From: Colletes latitarsis
Taxonomy: Eukaryota > Arthropoda > Insecta > Hymenoptera > Colletidae
DNA: 64,000 nucleotides
Direction: 5' to 3'
NCBI RefSeq assembly: GCF_051014445.1
Contig: NW_027488368.1
Span: forward strand, 3,100,001 to 3,164,000
Shown piece after piece: positions 14,001-25,483 of this stretch (position 1 is its first letter; every line of letters starts with the position of its first letter). The notes under the pieces are model-generated. The model worked only from the letters and a program-made list of their open reading frames with translations, searched no databases and was not told the DNA's origin. The translations under genes and the position numbers were made by a program.

Positions 14001-14734
14001 CGGTTAGGTTTGAGATTTGCCCTCATCTGGCTCGTACTTTCGCATTTTTCGCATACCTGTTAGCAAGATCCTGGCCTTTTTCTGGTTTGGATCCCATAGT
14101 AATGTGGTTCCACACCGAAACAGTCAATTAAACCTGGTTGCGATTAATATTTTAGAGGATAACGCCGGTTATGTCTGGGTTAGGTCTGGTATTTGCCCTC
14201 ATCTGGCTCGTACTTTCGCATTTTTCGCATACTTGTTGGCCAGATCCTGGACTTTTTCTGGTTTGGATCACGTAGTAATGCGGTACCACACCGAAACATT
14301 CAATTAAACCTGGTAGCGATTAATATTTTATAGGATAACGCCGGTTATGTCTCGGTTAGGCCTGGGATTTGCCCTCATCTGGCTCGTACTTTCGCATTTT
14401 TCGCATACTTGTTGGCCAGATCCTGGCCTTTTTCTGGTTTGGATCCCATAGTAATGTGGTTCCACACCGAAACAGTCAATTAAACCTGGTTGCGATTAAT
14501 ATTTTAGAGGATAACGCCGGCTATGTCTGGGCTAGGTCTGGAATTTGCCCTCATCTGGCTCGTACTTTCGCATTTTTCGCATACTTGTTGGCCAGATCCA
14601 GGACTTTTTCTGGTTTAGATCACGTAGTAATGCGGAACCACACCGAAATAGTCAATTAAACCTGGTTGCGATTAATATTTAAGAGGATTACGCCGGATAT
14701 GTCTCGGTTAGGTTTGAGATTTGCCCTCATCTGG
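11040..14734 (+). repeat. Higher-order repeat copy N1 (~3695 bp, 21 monomers)
   Basis: The segment 11040-13125 matches 14735-16820 at offset 3695 (21 x 176 less 1). The remainder, with overlap (about 12070-14775), matches 16820-19525 at offset 4750. N1 and N2 are therefore adjacent tandem copies of a 21-monomer unit. Rare shared markers are TAGTGATTAATATTTTATCGG, CTGGTTCGGATCACG, GGGTTAGATCTGG and TTTCACATTTTTCGC. Only scattered single-base differences are visible, so the duplication is recent. Boundaries are approximate. Confidence 0.8.
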
Positions 14735-17700
14735 TTCGTACTTTCGCATTTTTCGCATACTTGTTGGCCAGATCCTGGACTTTTTCTGGTTTGGATCACG
14801 TAGTAATGAGGTACCACACTGAAACAGTCAATTAAACCTGGTAGTGATTAATATTTTATCGGATAACGCCGGTTATGTCTCGGTTAGGTCTGGTATTTGC
14901 CCTCATCTGGCTCGTACTTTCGCATTTTTCGCATACTTGTTGGCCAGATCCAGGACTTTTTCTGGTCTGGATCACGTAGTAATGCGGAACCACACCGAAA
15001 CAGTCAATTAAACCTGGTTGCGATTAATATTTAAGAGGATTACGCCGGATATGTCTCGGTTAGGTTTGTGATTTGCCCTCATCTGGCTCGTACTTTCGCA
15101 TTTTTCGCATACTTGTTAGCAAGATCCTGGCCTTTTTCTGGTTTGGATCCCATAGTAATGTGGTACCACACCGAAACAGTCAATTAAACCTGGTTGCGAT
15201 TAATATTTTAGAGGATAACGCCGGTTATGTCTGGGTTAGGTCTGGTATTTGCCCTCATCTGGCTCGTACTTTCGCATTTTTCGCATACTTGTTGGCCAGA
15301 TCCTGGACTTTTTCTGGTTCGGATCACGTAGTAATGCGGTACCACACCGAAACAGTCAATTATACCTGGTAGCGATTAATATTTTATAGGATAACGCCGG
15401 TTATGTCTCGGTTAGGTCTGGGATTTGCCCTCATCTGGCTCGTACTTTCGCATTTTTCGCATACTTGTTGGCCAGATCCTGGACTTTTTCTGGTTTGGAT
15501 CCCATAGTAATGTGGTTCCACACCGAAACAGTCAATTAAACCTGGTTGCGATTAATATTTTAGAGGATAACGCCGGCTATGTCTGGGCTAGGTCTGGAAT
15601 TTGCCCTCATCTGGCTCGCACTTTCGCATTTTTCGCATACTTGTTGGCAAGATCCTGGCCTGTTTTTGGTTTGGATCACGTAGTAATGTGGTACCACACT
15701 GAAACTGTCAATAAAAGCTGGTCCCGGTTAGTATTTTAGAGGATAACGCTGGTTATGTCTGGGTTAGATCTGGTATTTGCCCTCATCTGGCTCGTTCTTT
15801 CGCATTTTTCGCATACTTGTTGGCCAGATCCTGGACTTCTTCTGGTTTGGATCACGTAGTAATGCGGTACCACACCGAAACAGTCAATTGAACCTGGTTG
15901 CGATTAATATTTTAGAGGATAACACCGGTTATGTCTCAGTTAGGTCTGGGATTTGCCCTCATCTGGCTCGAACTTTCGCATTTCTCGCATACTTGTTGGC
16001 CAGATCCTGGGCTTTTTCTGGCTTGGATCACGTAGTAATATGGTACCACACAGAAACAGCCAATGGAAGCTGGTTCCGAATAGTATTTTAGAGGATGACG
16101 CTGGTTATGTCTGGGTTAGTGCTGGTATTTGCAAACATCTGCCTCATACTTTCGCGATTTCGCATATGTGTTGGCCAGATCCTGGGCTTTTTCTGGTTTG
16201 GATCACGTAGTAATGTGGTATCACTCTGAAGCAGTCAATAAAAGCTGGTTCCGATTAGTATTTTAGAGGATAACACAGGTTACGTCTGGGTTAGTTCTGG
16301 TATTTGCAATACTCTGGCTCATACTTTCGCGTTTTTCGCATACTTGTTGGCCAGATCCTGGGTTTTTTCTGGTTTGGATCACGTAGGAATGAGGTTCCAC
16401 ACCGATACAGTCAATTATACCTGGTTGCGATTAATATTTTAGAGGATAACGCCGGTTATGTCTGAGTTAGGTCTGGTATTTGCCCTCATCTGGCTCGTAC
16501 TTTCACATTTTTCGCATACTTGTTGGCCAGATCCTGGACTTTTTCTGGTTTGGATCCCATAGTAATGTGGTTCCACACCGAAACAGTCAATTAAACATGG
16601 TTGCGATGAATATTTTGGAGGATAAAGCTAGTTACGTCTAGGTTAGTTCTGGTATGTGCAATCATCTGTCTCGTACTTTCGCATTTTTCGCATACTTGTT
16701 GGCAAGATCCTGGCCTGTTTTTGGTTTGGATCACGTAGTAATGTGGCACCACACTGAAACTGTCAATAAAAGCTGGTCCCGGTTAGTATTTTAGAGGATA
16801 ACGCTGGTTATGTCTGGGTTAGATCTGGTATTTGCCCTCATCTGGCTCGTTCTTTCGCATTTTTCGCATACTTGTTGGCCAGATCCTGGACTTCTTCTGG
16901 TTTGGATCACGTAGTAATGCGGTACCACACCGAAACAGTCAATTGAACCTGGTTGCGATTAATATTTTAGAGGATAACACCGGTTATGTCTCAGTTAGGT
17001 CTGGGATTTGCCCTCATCTGGCTCGAACTTTCGCATTTCTCGCATACTTGTTGGCCAGATCCTGGGCTTTTTCTGGCTTGGATCACGTAGTAATATGGTA
17101 CCACACAGAAACAGCCAATGGAAGCTGGTTCCGAATAGTATTTTAGAGGATGACGCTGGTTATGTCTGGGTTAGTGCTGGTATTTGCAAACATCTGCCTC
17201 ATACTTTCGCGATTTCGCATATGTGTTGGCCAGATCCTGGGCTTTTTCTGGTTTGGATCACGTAGTAATGTGGTATCACACTGAAGCAGTCAATAAAAGC
17301 TGGTTCCGATTAGTATTTTAGAGGATAACACAGGTTACGTCTGGGTTAGTTCTGGTATTTGCAATACTCTGGCTCATACTTTCGCGTTTTTCGCATACTT
17401 GTTGGCCAGATCCTGGGTTTTTTCTGGTTTGGATCACGTAGGAATGAGGTTCCACACCGATACAGTCAATTATACCTGGTTGCGATTAATATTTTAGAGG
17501 ATAACGCCGGTTATGTCTGAGTTAGGTCTGGTATTTGCCCTCATCTGGCTCGTACTTTCACATTTTTCGCATACTTGTTGGCCAGATCCTGGACTTTTTC
17601 TGGTTTGGATCCCATAGTAATGTGGTTCCACACCGAAACAGTCAATTAAACATGGTTGCGATGAATATTTTGGAGGATAACGCTAGTTACGTCTAGGTTA

Positions 17701-19484
17701 GTTCTGGTATGTGCAATCATCTGTCTCGTACTTTCGCATTTTTCGCATACTTGTTGGCAAGATCCTGGCCTGTTTTTGGTTTGGATCACGTAGTAATGTG
17801 GCACCACACTGAAACTGTCAATAAAAGCTGGTCCCGGTTAGTATTTTAGAGGATAACGCTGGTTATGTCTGGGTTAGGTCTGGTATTTGCCCTCATCTGG
17901 CTCGTTCTTTCGCATTTTTCGCATACTTGTTGGCCAGATCCTGGACTTCTTCTGGTTTGGATCACGTAGTAATGCGGTACCACACCGAAGCAGTCAATTA
18001 AACATGGTTGCGATGAATATTTTGGAGGATAACGCTAGTTACGTCTAGGTTAGTTCTGGTATGTGCAATCATCTGTCTCGTACTTTCTCATTTTTGGCAA
18101 ACTTGTTGGCAAGATCCTGGCCTGTTTTTGGTTTGGATCACGTAGTAATGTGGTACCACACTGAAACTGTCAATAAAAGCTGGTCCCGGTTAGTATTTTA
18201 GAGGATAACGCTGGTTATGTCTGGGTTAGGTCTGGTATATGCCCTCATCTGGCTCGTTCTTTCGCATTTTTCGCATACTTGTTGGCCAGATCCTGGACTT
18301 CTTCTGGTTTGGATCACGTAGTAATGCGGTACCACACCGAAACAGTCAATTGAACCTGGTTGCGATTAATATTTTAGAGGATAACGCCGGTTATGTCACG
18401 TTTAGGTCTGGGATTTGCCGTCATCTGGCTCATACTATCGCGTTTTTCGCATACTTCTTGGCCAGATCCTGGCCTTTTTCTGGTTTGGATCACGTAGTAA
18501 TGTGGTCCTACACCGAAACAGTCAATTAGACCTGGTTGCGATTAATATTTTAGTGGATAACGGCGGTTATGTCTGGGTTAGGTCTGGTATTTGCCCTCAT
18601 CTGGCTCGTACTTTCGCATTTTTCGCATACTTGTTGGCCAGATCCAGGACTTTTTCTGGTTTGGATCACGTAGTAATGCGGAACCACACCGAAACAGTCA
18701 ATTAAACCTGGTTGCGATTAATATTTAAGAGGATTACGCCGGATATGTCTCGGTTAGGTTTGAGATTTGCCCTCATCTGGCTCGTACTTTCGCATTTTTC
18801 GCATACCTGTTAGCAAGATCCTGGCCTTTTTCTGGTTTGGATCCCATAGTAATGTGGTTCCACACCGAAACAGTCAATTAAACCTGGTTGCGATTAATAT
18901 TTTAGAGGATAACGCCGGTTATGTCTGGGTTAGGTCTGGTATTTGCCCTCATCTGGCTCGTACTTTCGCATTTTTCGCATACTTGTTGGCCAGATCCTGG
19001 ACTTTTTCTGGTTTGGATCACGTAGTAATGCGGTACCACACCGAAACAGTCAATTAAACCTGGTAGCGATTAATATTTTATAGGATAACGCCGGTTATGT
19101 CTCGGTTAGGCCTGGGATTTGCCCTCATCTGGCTCGTACTTTCGCATTTTTCGCATACTTGTTGGCCAGATCCTGGCCTTTTTCTGGTTTGGATCCCATA
19201 GTAATGTGGTTCCACACCGAAACAGTCAATTAAACCTGGTTGCGATTAATATTTTAGAGGATAACGCCGGCTATGTCTGGGCTAGGTCTGGAATTTGCCC
19301 TCATCTGGCTCGTACTTTCGCATTTTTCGCATACTTGTTGGCCAGATCCAGGACTTTTTCTGGTTTAGATCACGTAGTAATGCGGAACCACACCGAAACA
19401 GTCAATTAAACCTGGTTGCGATTAATATTTAAGAGGATTACGCCGGATATGTCTCGGTTAGGTTTGAGATTTGCCCTCATCTGG
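14735..19484 (+). repeat. Higher-order repeat copy N2 (~4750 bp, 27 monomers)
   Basis: N2 is the tandem partner of N1 and is longer by 1055 bp because a six-monomer stretch inside it is present twice in a row (about 15765-16819 and 16820-17874). It otherwise follows N1 in order. The right end overlaps the approximate start of block P1, as expected when successive exchange events reuse the same monomers. Confidence 0.78.
15765..17874 (+). repeat. Direct duplication of a six-monomer unit (2 x 1055 bp)
   Basis: The two halves match at offset 1055 (6 x 176 less 1). Differences I can see are TATCACTCTGAAG at about 16220 against TATCACACTGAAG at about 17275, and GATAAAGCTAG at about 16621 against GATAACGCTAG at about 17676. 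The duplicated part corresponds to a single stretch in N1 (about 12070-13125), so it arose inside N2. Confidence 0.8.
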
Positions 19485-22400
19485 CTCGTACTTTCGCATT
19501 TTTCGCATACTTGTTGGCCAGATCCAGGACTTTTTCTGGTTTGGATCACGTAGTAATGCGGAACCACACCGAAACAGTCAATTAAACCTGGTTGCGATTA
19601 ATATTTAAGAGGATTACGCCGGATATGTCTCGGTTAGGTTTGAGATTTGCCCTCATCTGGCTCGTACTTTCGCATTTTTCGCATACTTGTTAGCAAGATC
19701 CTGGCCTTTTTCTGGTTTGGATCCCATAGTAATGTGGTTCCACACCGAAACAGTCAATTAAACCTGGTTGCGATTAATATTTTAGAGGATAACGGCGGTT
19801 ATGTCTCGGTTAGGTCTGGGATTTGCCCTCATCTGGCTCGTACTTCCGCATTTTTCGCATACTTGTTGGCCAGATCCTGGCCTTTTTCTGGTTTGGATCC
19901 CATAGTAATGTGGTTCCACACCGAAACAGTCAATTAAACCTGGTTGCGATTAATATTTTAGAGGATAACGCCGGCTATGTCTGGGCTAGGTCTGGAATTT
20001 GCCCTCATCTGGCTCGTACTTTCGCATTTTTCGCATACTTGTTGGCCAAATCATCGCCTTTTTCTTGTTTGGCTCACGTAGTAATGCGGTACCACACCGA
20101 AGCAGTCAATTAAACATGGTTGCGATGAATATTTTGGAGGATAACGCTAGTTACGTCTAGGTTAGTTCTGGTATGCGCAATCATCTGTCTCGTACTTTCG
20201 CATTTTTCGCATACTTGTTGGCAAGATCCTGGCCTGTTTTTGGTTTGGATCACGTAGTAATGTGGTACCACACTGAAACTGTCAATAAAAGCTGGTCCCG
20301 GTTAGTATTTTAGAGGATAACGCTGGTTATGTCTGGGTTAGGTCTGGTATTTGCCCTCATCTGGCTCGTTCTTTCGCATTTTTCGCATACTTGTTGGCCA
20401 GATCCTGGACTTCTTCTGGTTTGGATCACGTAGTAATGCGGTACCACACCGAAACAGTCAATTGAACCTGGTTGCGATTAATATTTTAGAGGATAAAGCC
20501 GGGAATGTCTCGGTTAGGTCTGGTATTTGCCCTCATCTGGCTCGAACTTTCGCATTTCTCGCATACTTGTTGGCCAGATCCTGGGCTTTTTCTGGCTTGG
20601 ATCACGTAGTAATATGGTACCACACAGAAACAGCCAATGGAAGCTGGTTCCGAATAGTATTTTAGAGGATGACGCTGGTTATGTCTGGGTTAGTTCTGGT
20701 ATTTGCAACCATCTGCCTCATACTTTCGCGATTTCGCATATGTGTTGGCCAGATCCTGGGCTTTTTCTGGTTTGGATCACGTAGTAATATGGTATCACAC
20801 TGAAGCAGTCAATAAAAGCTGGTTCCGATTAGTATTTTAGAGGATAACACAGGTTACGTCTGGGTTACTTCTGGTATTTGCAATACTCTGGCTCATACTT
20901 TCGCGTTTTTCGCATACTTGTTGGCCAGATCCTGGGTTTTTTCTGGTTTGGATCACGTAGGAATGAGGTTCCACACCGAAACAGTCAATTAAACCTGGTT
21001 GCGATTAATATTTTAGAGGATAACGCCGGTTATGTCTCGGTTAGGTCTGGGATTTGCCCTCATCTTGCTCATGCTTTCGTATTTTTCGCATACCTGTTGG
21101 CCAGATCCTCGGTTTTTTCTGGTTTGGATCCCGTAGCAATGAGGTTCCACACCGAAACAGTCAATTAAACCTGGTTCCGATTAATATTTTAGAGGATAAC
21201 GCCGGTTATGTCTGGGATAGGTCTGGTATTTGCCCTCATCTGGCTCGTACTTTCGCATTTTTCGCATACTTGTTGGCAAGATCCTGGGCTTTTTTTGGTT
21301 TGGATCACGTAGTAATGTGGTACCACACAGAAACAGTCAATTAAACCTGGTTCCGATTAATATTTTAGTGGATAACGCCGGTTATGTCTGGGTTAGGTCT
21401 GGTATTTGACCTCATCTGGCTCGTACTTTCGCATTTTTCGCATACTTGTTGGCCAGATCCTGGGTTTTTTCTGGTTTGGATCCCGTAGTAATGAGGTTCC
21501 ACACCGAAACAGTCAATTAAACCTGGTTCCGATTAATATTTTAGAGGATAACGCCGGTTATGTCTGGGTTAGGTCTGGAATTTGCCCTCATCTGGCACGT
21601 ACTTTCGCATTTTTCGCATACTTGTTGGCCAAATCATCGCCTTTTTCTTGTTTGGGTCACGTAGTAATGTGGTACCACACTGAAACAGTGAATTAAACCT
21701 GGTTGCGATTAATATTTTAGAGGATAACGCCGGTTATGTCTCGGATAGGTCAGGGATTTGCCCTCATCTTGCTCGTACTTTCGCATTTTTCGCATACTTG
21801 TTGGCACGATCCTGGGCTTTTTTTGGTTTGGATCACGCAGTAAAGTGGTGCCACAATGAAACAGTCAATAAAAGCTGGTTCCGAATAGTATTTTAGAGGA
21901 TAACGCAGGTTACGTCTGGGTTAGTTCTGGTATTTGCAATCATCTGGCTCATACTTTCGCAATTTTCGCGAACTTGTTGGCTAGATCTTGGGTTTTCTGT
22001 GGTTTGGATCCCGTCGTAATGTGGTTCCACACCGAAGCAGTCAATTAAACCTGGTTGCGATGAATATTTTGGAGGATAACTCTGGTTATGTTTGGGTTAG
22101 TTCTGGTATTTGCAATCATCTGGCTCGTACTTTCGCGTTTTTCGCATACTTGTTGGCCAGATCCTGGGTTTTTTCTGGTTTGGATCCCGTAGTAATGAAG
22201 TTCCACACAGAAACAGTCAATTAAACCTGGTTGCGATTAATATTTTACAGGATAACGCCGGTTATGTCAGGGTTAGGTCTGGGATTTGCTCTCATCTGGC
22301 TCGTACTTTCGTATTTTTCGCATACTTGTTGGCCAGATCCTGGGCTTTTTCTGGATTGGATCACGTAGTAATACGGTACTACACCGAAGCAGTCAATTAA

Positions 22401-23698
22401 AGCCGGTTCCGATTAGTATTTTAGAGGATAACGCTGGTTATGTCTGGGTTAGTTCTGGTATTTGCAATCATCTGTCTCGTACTTTCGCATTTCTCGCATA
22501 CTTGTTGGCAAGATCCTGGCCTTTTTTTGGTTTGGATCACGTAGTAATGTGGTATCACACTGAAGCAGTCAATAAAAGCCGGTTCCGATTAGTATTTTAG
22601 AGGATAACGCTGGTTACGTCTGTGTTAGTTCTGGTATTTGCAATTATCTGGCTCATACTTTCGCATTTTTCGCATACTTGTTGGCCAGATCCTGGCCTTA
22701 TTCTGGTCTGGATCACGTAGTAATGCGGTACCATCCAGAAACAGTCAATAGAGGCTGGTTCCGAATAGTATTTTAGAGGATAACGCTGGTTATGTCTTGG
22801 ATAGGTCTGGCATTTGCCCTCATCTGGCTCGTACTTTCGCATTTTTCGCATTCTTGTTGGCAAGATCCTGGGCTTTTTTTGGTTTGGATCACGTAGTAAT
22901 GTGGTACCACACAGAAACAGTCAATTAAACCTGGTTCCGATTAATATTTTAGAGGATAACGCCGGTTATGTCTGGGTTAGGTCTGGTATTTGCCCTCATC
23001 TGGCTCGTACTTTCGCATTTTTCGCATACTTGTTGGCCAGATCCTGGGTTTTTTCTGGTTTGGATCCCGTAGTAATGAGGTTCCACACCGAAACAGTCAA
23101 TTAAACCTGGTTCCGATTAATATTTTAGAGGATAACGCCGGTTATGTCTGGGTTAGGTCTGGAATTTGCCCTCATCTGGCACGTACTTTCGCATTTTTCG
23201 CATACTTGTTGGCCAAATCATCGCCTTTTTCTTGTTTGGATCCCGTAGTAATGAAGTTCCACACCGAAACAGTCAATTAAACCTGGTTGCGATTAATATT
23301 CTAGAGGATAACGCCGGTTATGTCTCGGGTAGGTCTGGGATTTGCCATCATCTGGCTCGTATTTTCGTATTTTTCGCATACTTGTTGGCCAGATCCTGGG
23401 TTTTTTCTAGTTTGGATCCAGTAGTAATGTGGTATCGCACTGAAACAGTCTATTAAACGTGGTTCCGATTAATATTTTAGAGGATAACGCTGGTTATGTC
23501 TGGGTTAGTTCTGGTATTTGCAATCATCTGTCTCGTACTTTCGCATTTTTCGCATACTTGTTGGCAGGATCGTGGCCTTTTTTTGGTTTGGATCACGTAG
23601 TAATGTGGTACCACACTGAAACTGTCATTAAAAGCTGGTCCCGGTTAGTATTTTAGAGGATAACGCTGGTTATGTCTGGGTTAGTTCTGGTATTTGCA

Positions 23699-23712
23699 AT
23701 CATCTGTCTCGT
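23699..23712. repeat. Left target-site duplication of retroposon copy 1
   Basis: ATCATCTGTCTCGT precedes the retroposon and is repeated directly after the poly(A) tract at 24205-24218. Its first base cannot be told apart from the last A of the tail. A 13-14 bp direct repeat is typical of target-primed reverse transcription by a non-LTR retrotransposon endonuclease. Confidence 0.95.
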
Positions 23713-23718
23713 CGCCGG

Positions 23719-23867
23719 GTCGGACCGGTTGGGGGTAGGAGTGCCTCCCCCTACCGGTTCGACGCAAGGGGAGGCACCCTCGGCGGTCTGGTGCGGCCAT
23801 GAACGCCCGGCCGCCGAGGGGTGGAAACGGGGTCGCGGGCGGTTGCGAGTTGGGGCTCGCAGCCGCC
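23719..23867 (+). other. Inverted repeats, 5' half of retroposon copy 1
   Basis: Several long stems are visible. 23719-23735 pairs with 23747-23763 (17 positions, one G-T wobble and one T-T mismatch). 23741-23750 pairs perfectly with 23768-23777 (10 bp), overlapping and so excluding the first stem. 23777-23786 pairs perfectly with 23811-23820 (10 bp). 23838-23849 pairs with 23856-23867 (12 bp, one wobble, six-base loop). The mutually exclusive first two pairings would give an RNA two alternative folds. Confidence 0.75.
23756..23766 (+). promoter_or_regulatory. B-box-like motif in retroposon copy 1
   Basis: GGTTCGACGCA matches the RNA polymerase III B-box pattern GGTTCGANNCC at all fixed positions but the last. 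No convincing A box is visible upstream, and the flanking bases do not form a tRNA T-stem. A TTTTT run at 24066-24070 would be expected to stop polymerase III before the tail. I regard the match as suggestive of a SINE relic at most. The same motif is at 30244-30254 in copy 2. Confidence 0.25.
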
Positions 23868-23889
23868 ACTAAACGCGGCCCCGGGACGG

Positions 23890-24038
23890 ATAGCGGCGGG
23901 ATGGAGTGGCCCCGTCCCGCCGCTATGAGGCAGTGTGTCTACTGGGGGGACCGATTGTCCCCCCGGGGGATGGGCGCGAAAGCGCGGGCACGGGGAGGAT
24001 ACCGGAAGAATGCTTCGAGCGATTCCCGGTATCCTCCC
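23890..24038 (+). other. Inverted repeats, central part of retroposon copy 1
   Basis: 23890-23901 pairs perfectly with 23915-23926 (12 bp). 23944-23950 pairs with 23958-23964 (7 bp). 23974-23985 reads GCGC-GAAA-GCGC, a short stem closed by a GNRA-type tetraloop. 23993-24005 pairs perfectly with 24026-24038 (13 bp), and its loop itself folds through GAAT/ATTC and GCT/AGC pairs. As RNA this would be a run of stable hairpins with little single-stranded sequence. Confidence 0.78.
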
Positions 24039-24071
24039 AAAGCGTGCCGAAGGGTCACCGTGGGGTTTTTA

Positions 24072-24154
24072 GTGGGTAGGTCCCGCGCCTGTCGTTGTAC
24101 GGGCGCGGGGAATCCCACACACCCCTCCCACCTCTCCCCAAGGAGGTGGGAGGG
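24072..24154 (+). other. 3' hairpins of retroposon copy 1
   Basis: GTGGG at 24072-24076 pairs with CCCAC at 24114-24118, enclosing an 8-bp stem (24082-24089 with 24102-24109). A second hairpin pairs 24123-24134 with 24143-24154 perfectly over 12 bp. Structured 3' ends are what non-LTR reverse transcriptases recognise when they prime at the target, so this pair is the likeliest recognition element. That role is inference from family knowledge. Confidence 0.6.
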
Positions 24155-24180
24155 AGTCTTTCGAAGATTTTCCCCACGAC

Positions 24181-24205
24181 AAAAAAAAAAAAAAAAAAAA
24201 AAAAA
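24181..24205 (+). repeat. Poly(A) tail of retroposon copy 1
   Basis: The run is 25 uninterrupted A residues; the last may belong to the target-site duplication. A pure run with no interrupting bases suggests a young insertion or recent homogenisation. It fixes the inserted orientation as plus. Confidence 0.95.
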
Positions 24206-24218
24206 TCATCTGTCTCGT
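24205..24218. repeat. Right target-site duplication of retroposon copy 1
   Basis: ATCATCTGTCTCGT repeats 23699-23712 exactly. The satellite monomer resumes immediately with ACTTTCGCATTTTTCGC, in register with the sequence interrupted on the left. Confidence 0.95.
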
Positions 24219-24779
24219 ACTTTCGCATTTTTCGCATACTTGTTGGCAAGATCATGGCCTTTTTTTGGTTTGGATCACGTAGTAATGTGGTATCACACTG
24301 AAGCAGTCAATAAAAGCCGGTTCCGATTAGTATTTTAGAGGATAACGCAGGTTACGTCTGGGTTAGTTCTGGTATTTGCAATCATCTGGCTCATACTTTC
24401 GCAATTTTCGCGAACTTGTTGGCTAGATCTTGGGTTTTCTGTGGTTTGGATCCCGTCGAAATGTGGTTCCACACCGAAGCAGTCAATTAAACCTGGTTGC
24501 GATGAATATTTTGGAGGATAACTCTGGTTATGTTTGGGTTAGTTCTGGTATTTGCAATCATCTGGCCCGTACTTTCGCGTTTTTCGCATACTTGTTGGCC
24601 AGATCCAGGGTTTTTTCTGGTTTGGATCACGTAGTAATGTGGTACCACAGTTAAACAGTCAATAAAAGCTGGTTCCGAATAGTATTTTAGAGGATAACGC
24701 AGGTTACGTCTGGGTTAGTTCTGGTATTTGCAATACTCTGGCTCATACTTTCGCGTTTTTCGCATACTTGTTGGCCAGA

Positions 24780-25483
24780 TCCTGGGCTTTTTCTGGTTTG
24801 GATCCCATAGTAATGTGGTTCCACACCGAAACAGTCAATTAAACCTGGTTGCGATTAATATTTTAGAGGATAACGCCGGCTATGTCTGGGCTAGGTCTGG
24901 AATTTGCCCTCATCTGGCTCGTACTTTCGCATTTTTCGCATACTTGTTGGCCAGATCCAGGACTTTTTCTGGTTTAGATCACGTAGTAATGCGGAACCAC
25001 ACCGAAACAGTCAATTAAACCTGGTTGCGATTAATATTTAAGAGGATTACGCCGGATATGTCTCGGTTAGGTTTGAGATTTGCCCTCATCTGGCTCGTAC
25101 TTTCGCATTTTTCGCATACTTGTTGGCCAGATCCTGGGCTTTTTCTGGTTTGGATCCCATAGTAATGTGGTTCCACACCGAAACAGTCAATTAAACCTGG
25201 TTGCGATTAATATTTTAGAGGATAACGCCGGCTATGTCTGGGCTAGGTCTGGAATTTGCCCTCATCTGGCTCGTACTTTCGCATTTTTCGCATACTTGTT
25301 GGCCAGATCCAGGACTTTTTCTGGTTTAGATCACGTAGTAATGCGGAACCACACCGAAACAGTCAATTAAACCTGGTTGCGATTAATATTTAAGAGGATT
25401 ACGCCGGATATGTCTCGGTTAGGTTTGAGATTTGCCCTCATCTGGCTCGTACTTTCGCATTTTTCGCATACTTGTTGGCCAGA
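24780..25483 (+). repeat. Two-monomer (352-bp) tandem duplication at P1/P2 junction
   Basis: The stretches 24780-25131 and 25132-25483 read almost identically. Both contain GGATCCCATAG, GTCTGGGCTAGGTCTGGAA, CAGATCCAGGAC, GGTTTAGATCACG and AAGAGGATTACGCCGG in order. The spacing is exactly two monomers. This is a local duplication at the seam between higher-order copies. Confidence 0.8.

Larger units (their letters stand above)
23713..24204 (+). mobile_element. GC-rich poly(A)-tailed retroposon, copy 1
   Basis: A 468-bp body (68% GC by hand count, against about 44% in the array) ends in an uninterrupted A run, interrupts a satellite monomer and is flanked by a 14-bp target-site duplication. 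This is the signature of a non-LTR-type retroposition. The body holds no recognisable reverse transcriptase, endonuclease or zinc-finger coding: the open frames in it have biased Arg/Gly/Pro content and run through the poly(A) into satellite. It is almost wholly made of inverted repeats. The last 115 bp includes GTGGG...CCCAC closing an inner CCCGCGCC/GGCGCGGG stem, a layout I associate with 3' ends of some arthropod non-LTR elements. It could be a 5'-truncated LINE reduced to its 3' untranslated region, a SINE sharing a LINE 3' end, or a retroposed structured RNA. I cannot name the family. Confidence 0.88.
19180..24780 (+). repeat. Higher-order repeat copy P1, carries retroposon
   Basis: P1 spans about 29 monomers plus a retroposon insertion. 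It matches P2 at offset 5961 on its left side and 6488 around the retroposon. The steps between offsets are whole numbers of monomers and reflect insertions or losses inside P2. P1 shares with P3, but not P2, one monomer near 22.75-22.92 kb marked by GTCTTGGATAGGTCTGGCA. P1 lacks the GATCCGGGG variant shared by P2 and P3. Boundaries are approximate. Confidence 0.8.

Noticed and set aside
22574..22579. AATAAA polyadenylation signal in type II monomers
   Set aside because: It is a single-base variant of CAATTAAA in the monomer, scattered through the array with no transcription unit to serve.
23713..23811. HDV-like self-cleaving ribozyme at the retroposon 5' end
   Set aside because: GCCGGG at 23714-23719 could pair with CCCGGC at 23806-23811, but I could not lay out the nested double pseudoknot or the expected catalytic strand, so there is no real support.
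23681..23869. Minus-strand frames over the retroposon
   Set aside because: GC-rich sequence has few stop codons on either strand. These frames cross the insertion junction and have no start context or recognisable content.
23799..24338. 179-residue frame across retroposon copy 1 (and the 160-residue one at 30287-30769)
   Set aside because: It reads through GC-rich hairpins, then poly-lysine from the poly(A) tail, then satellite. No domain is recognisable, and one end lies outside the element.
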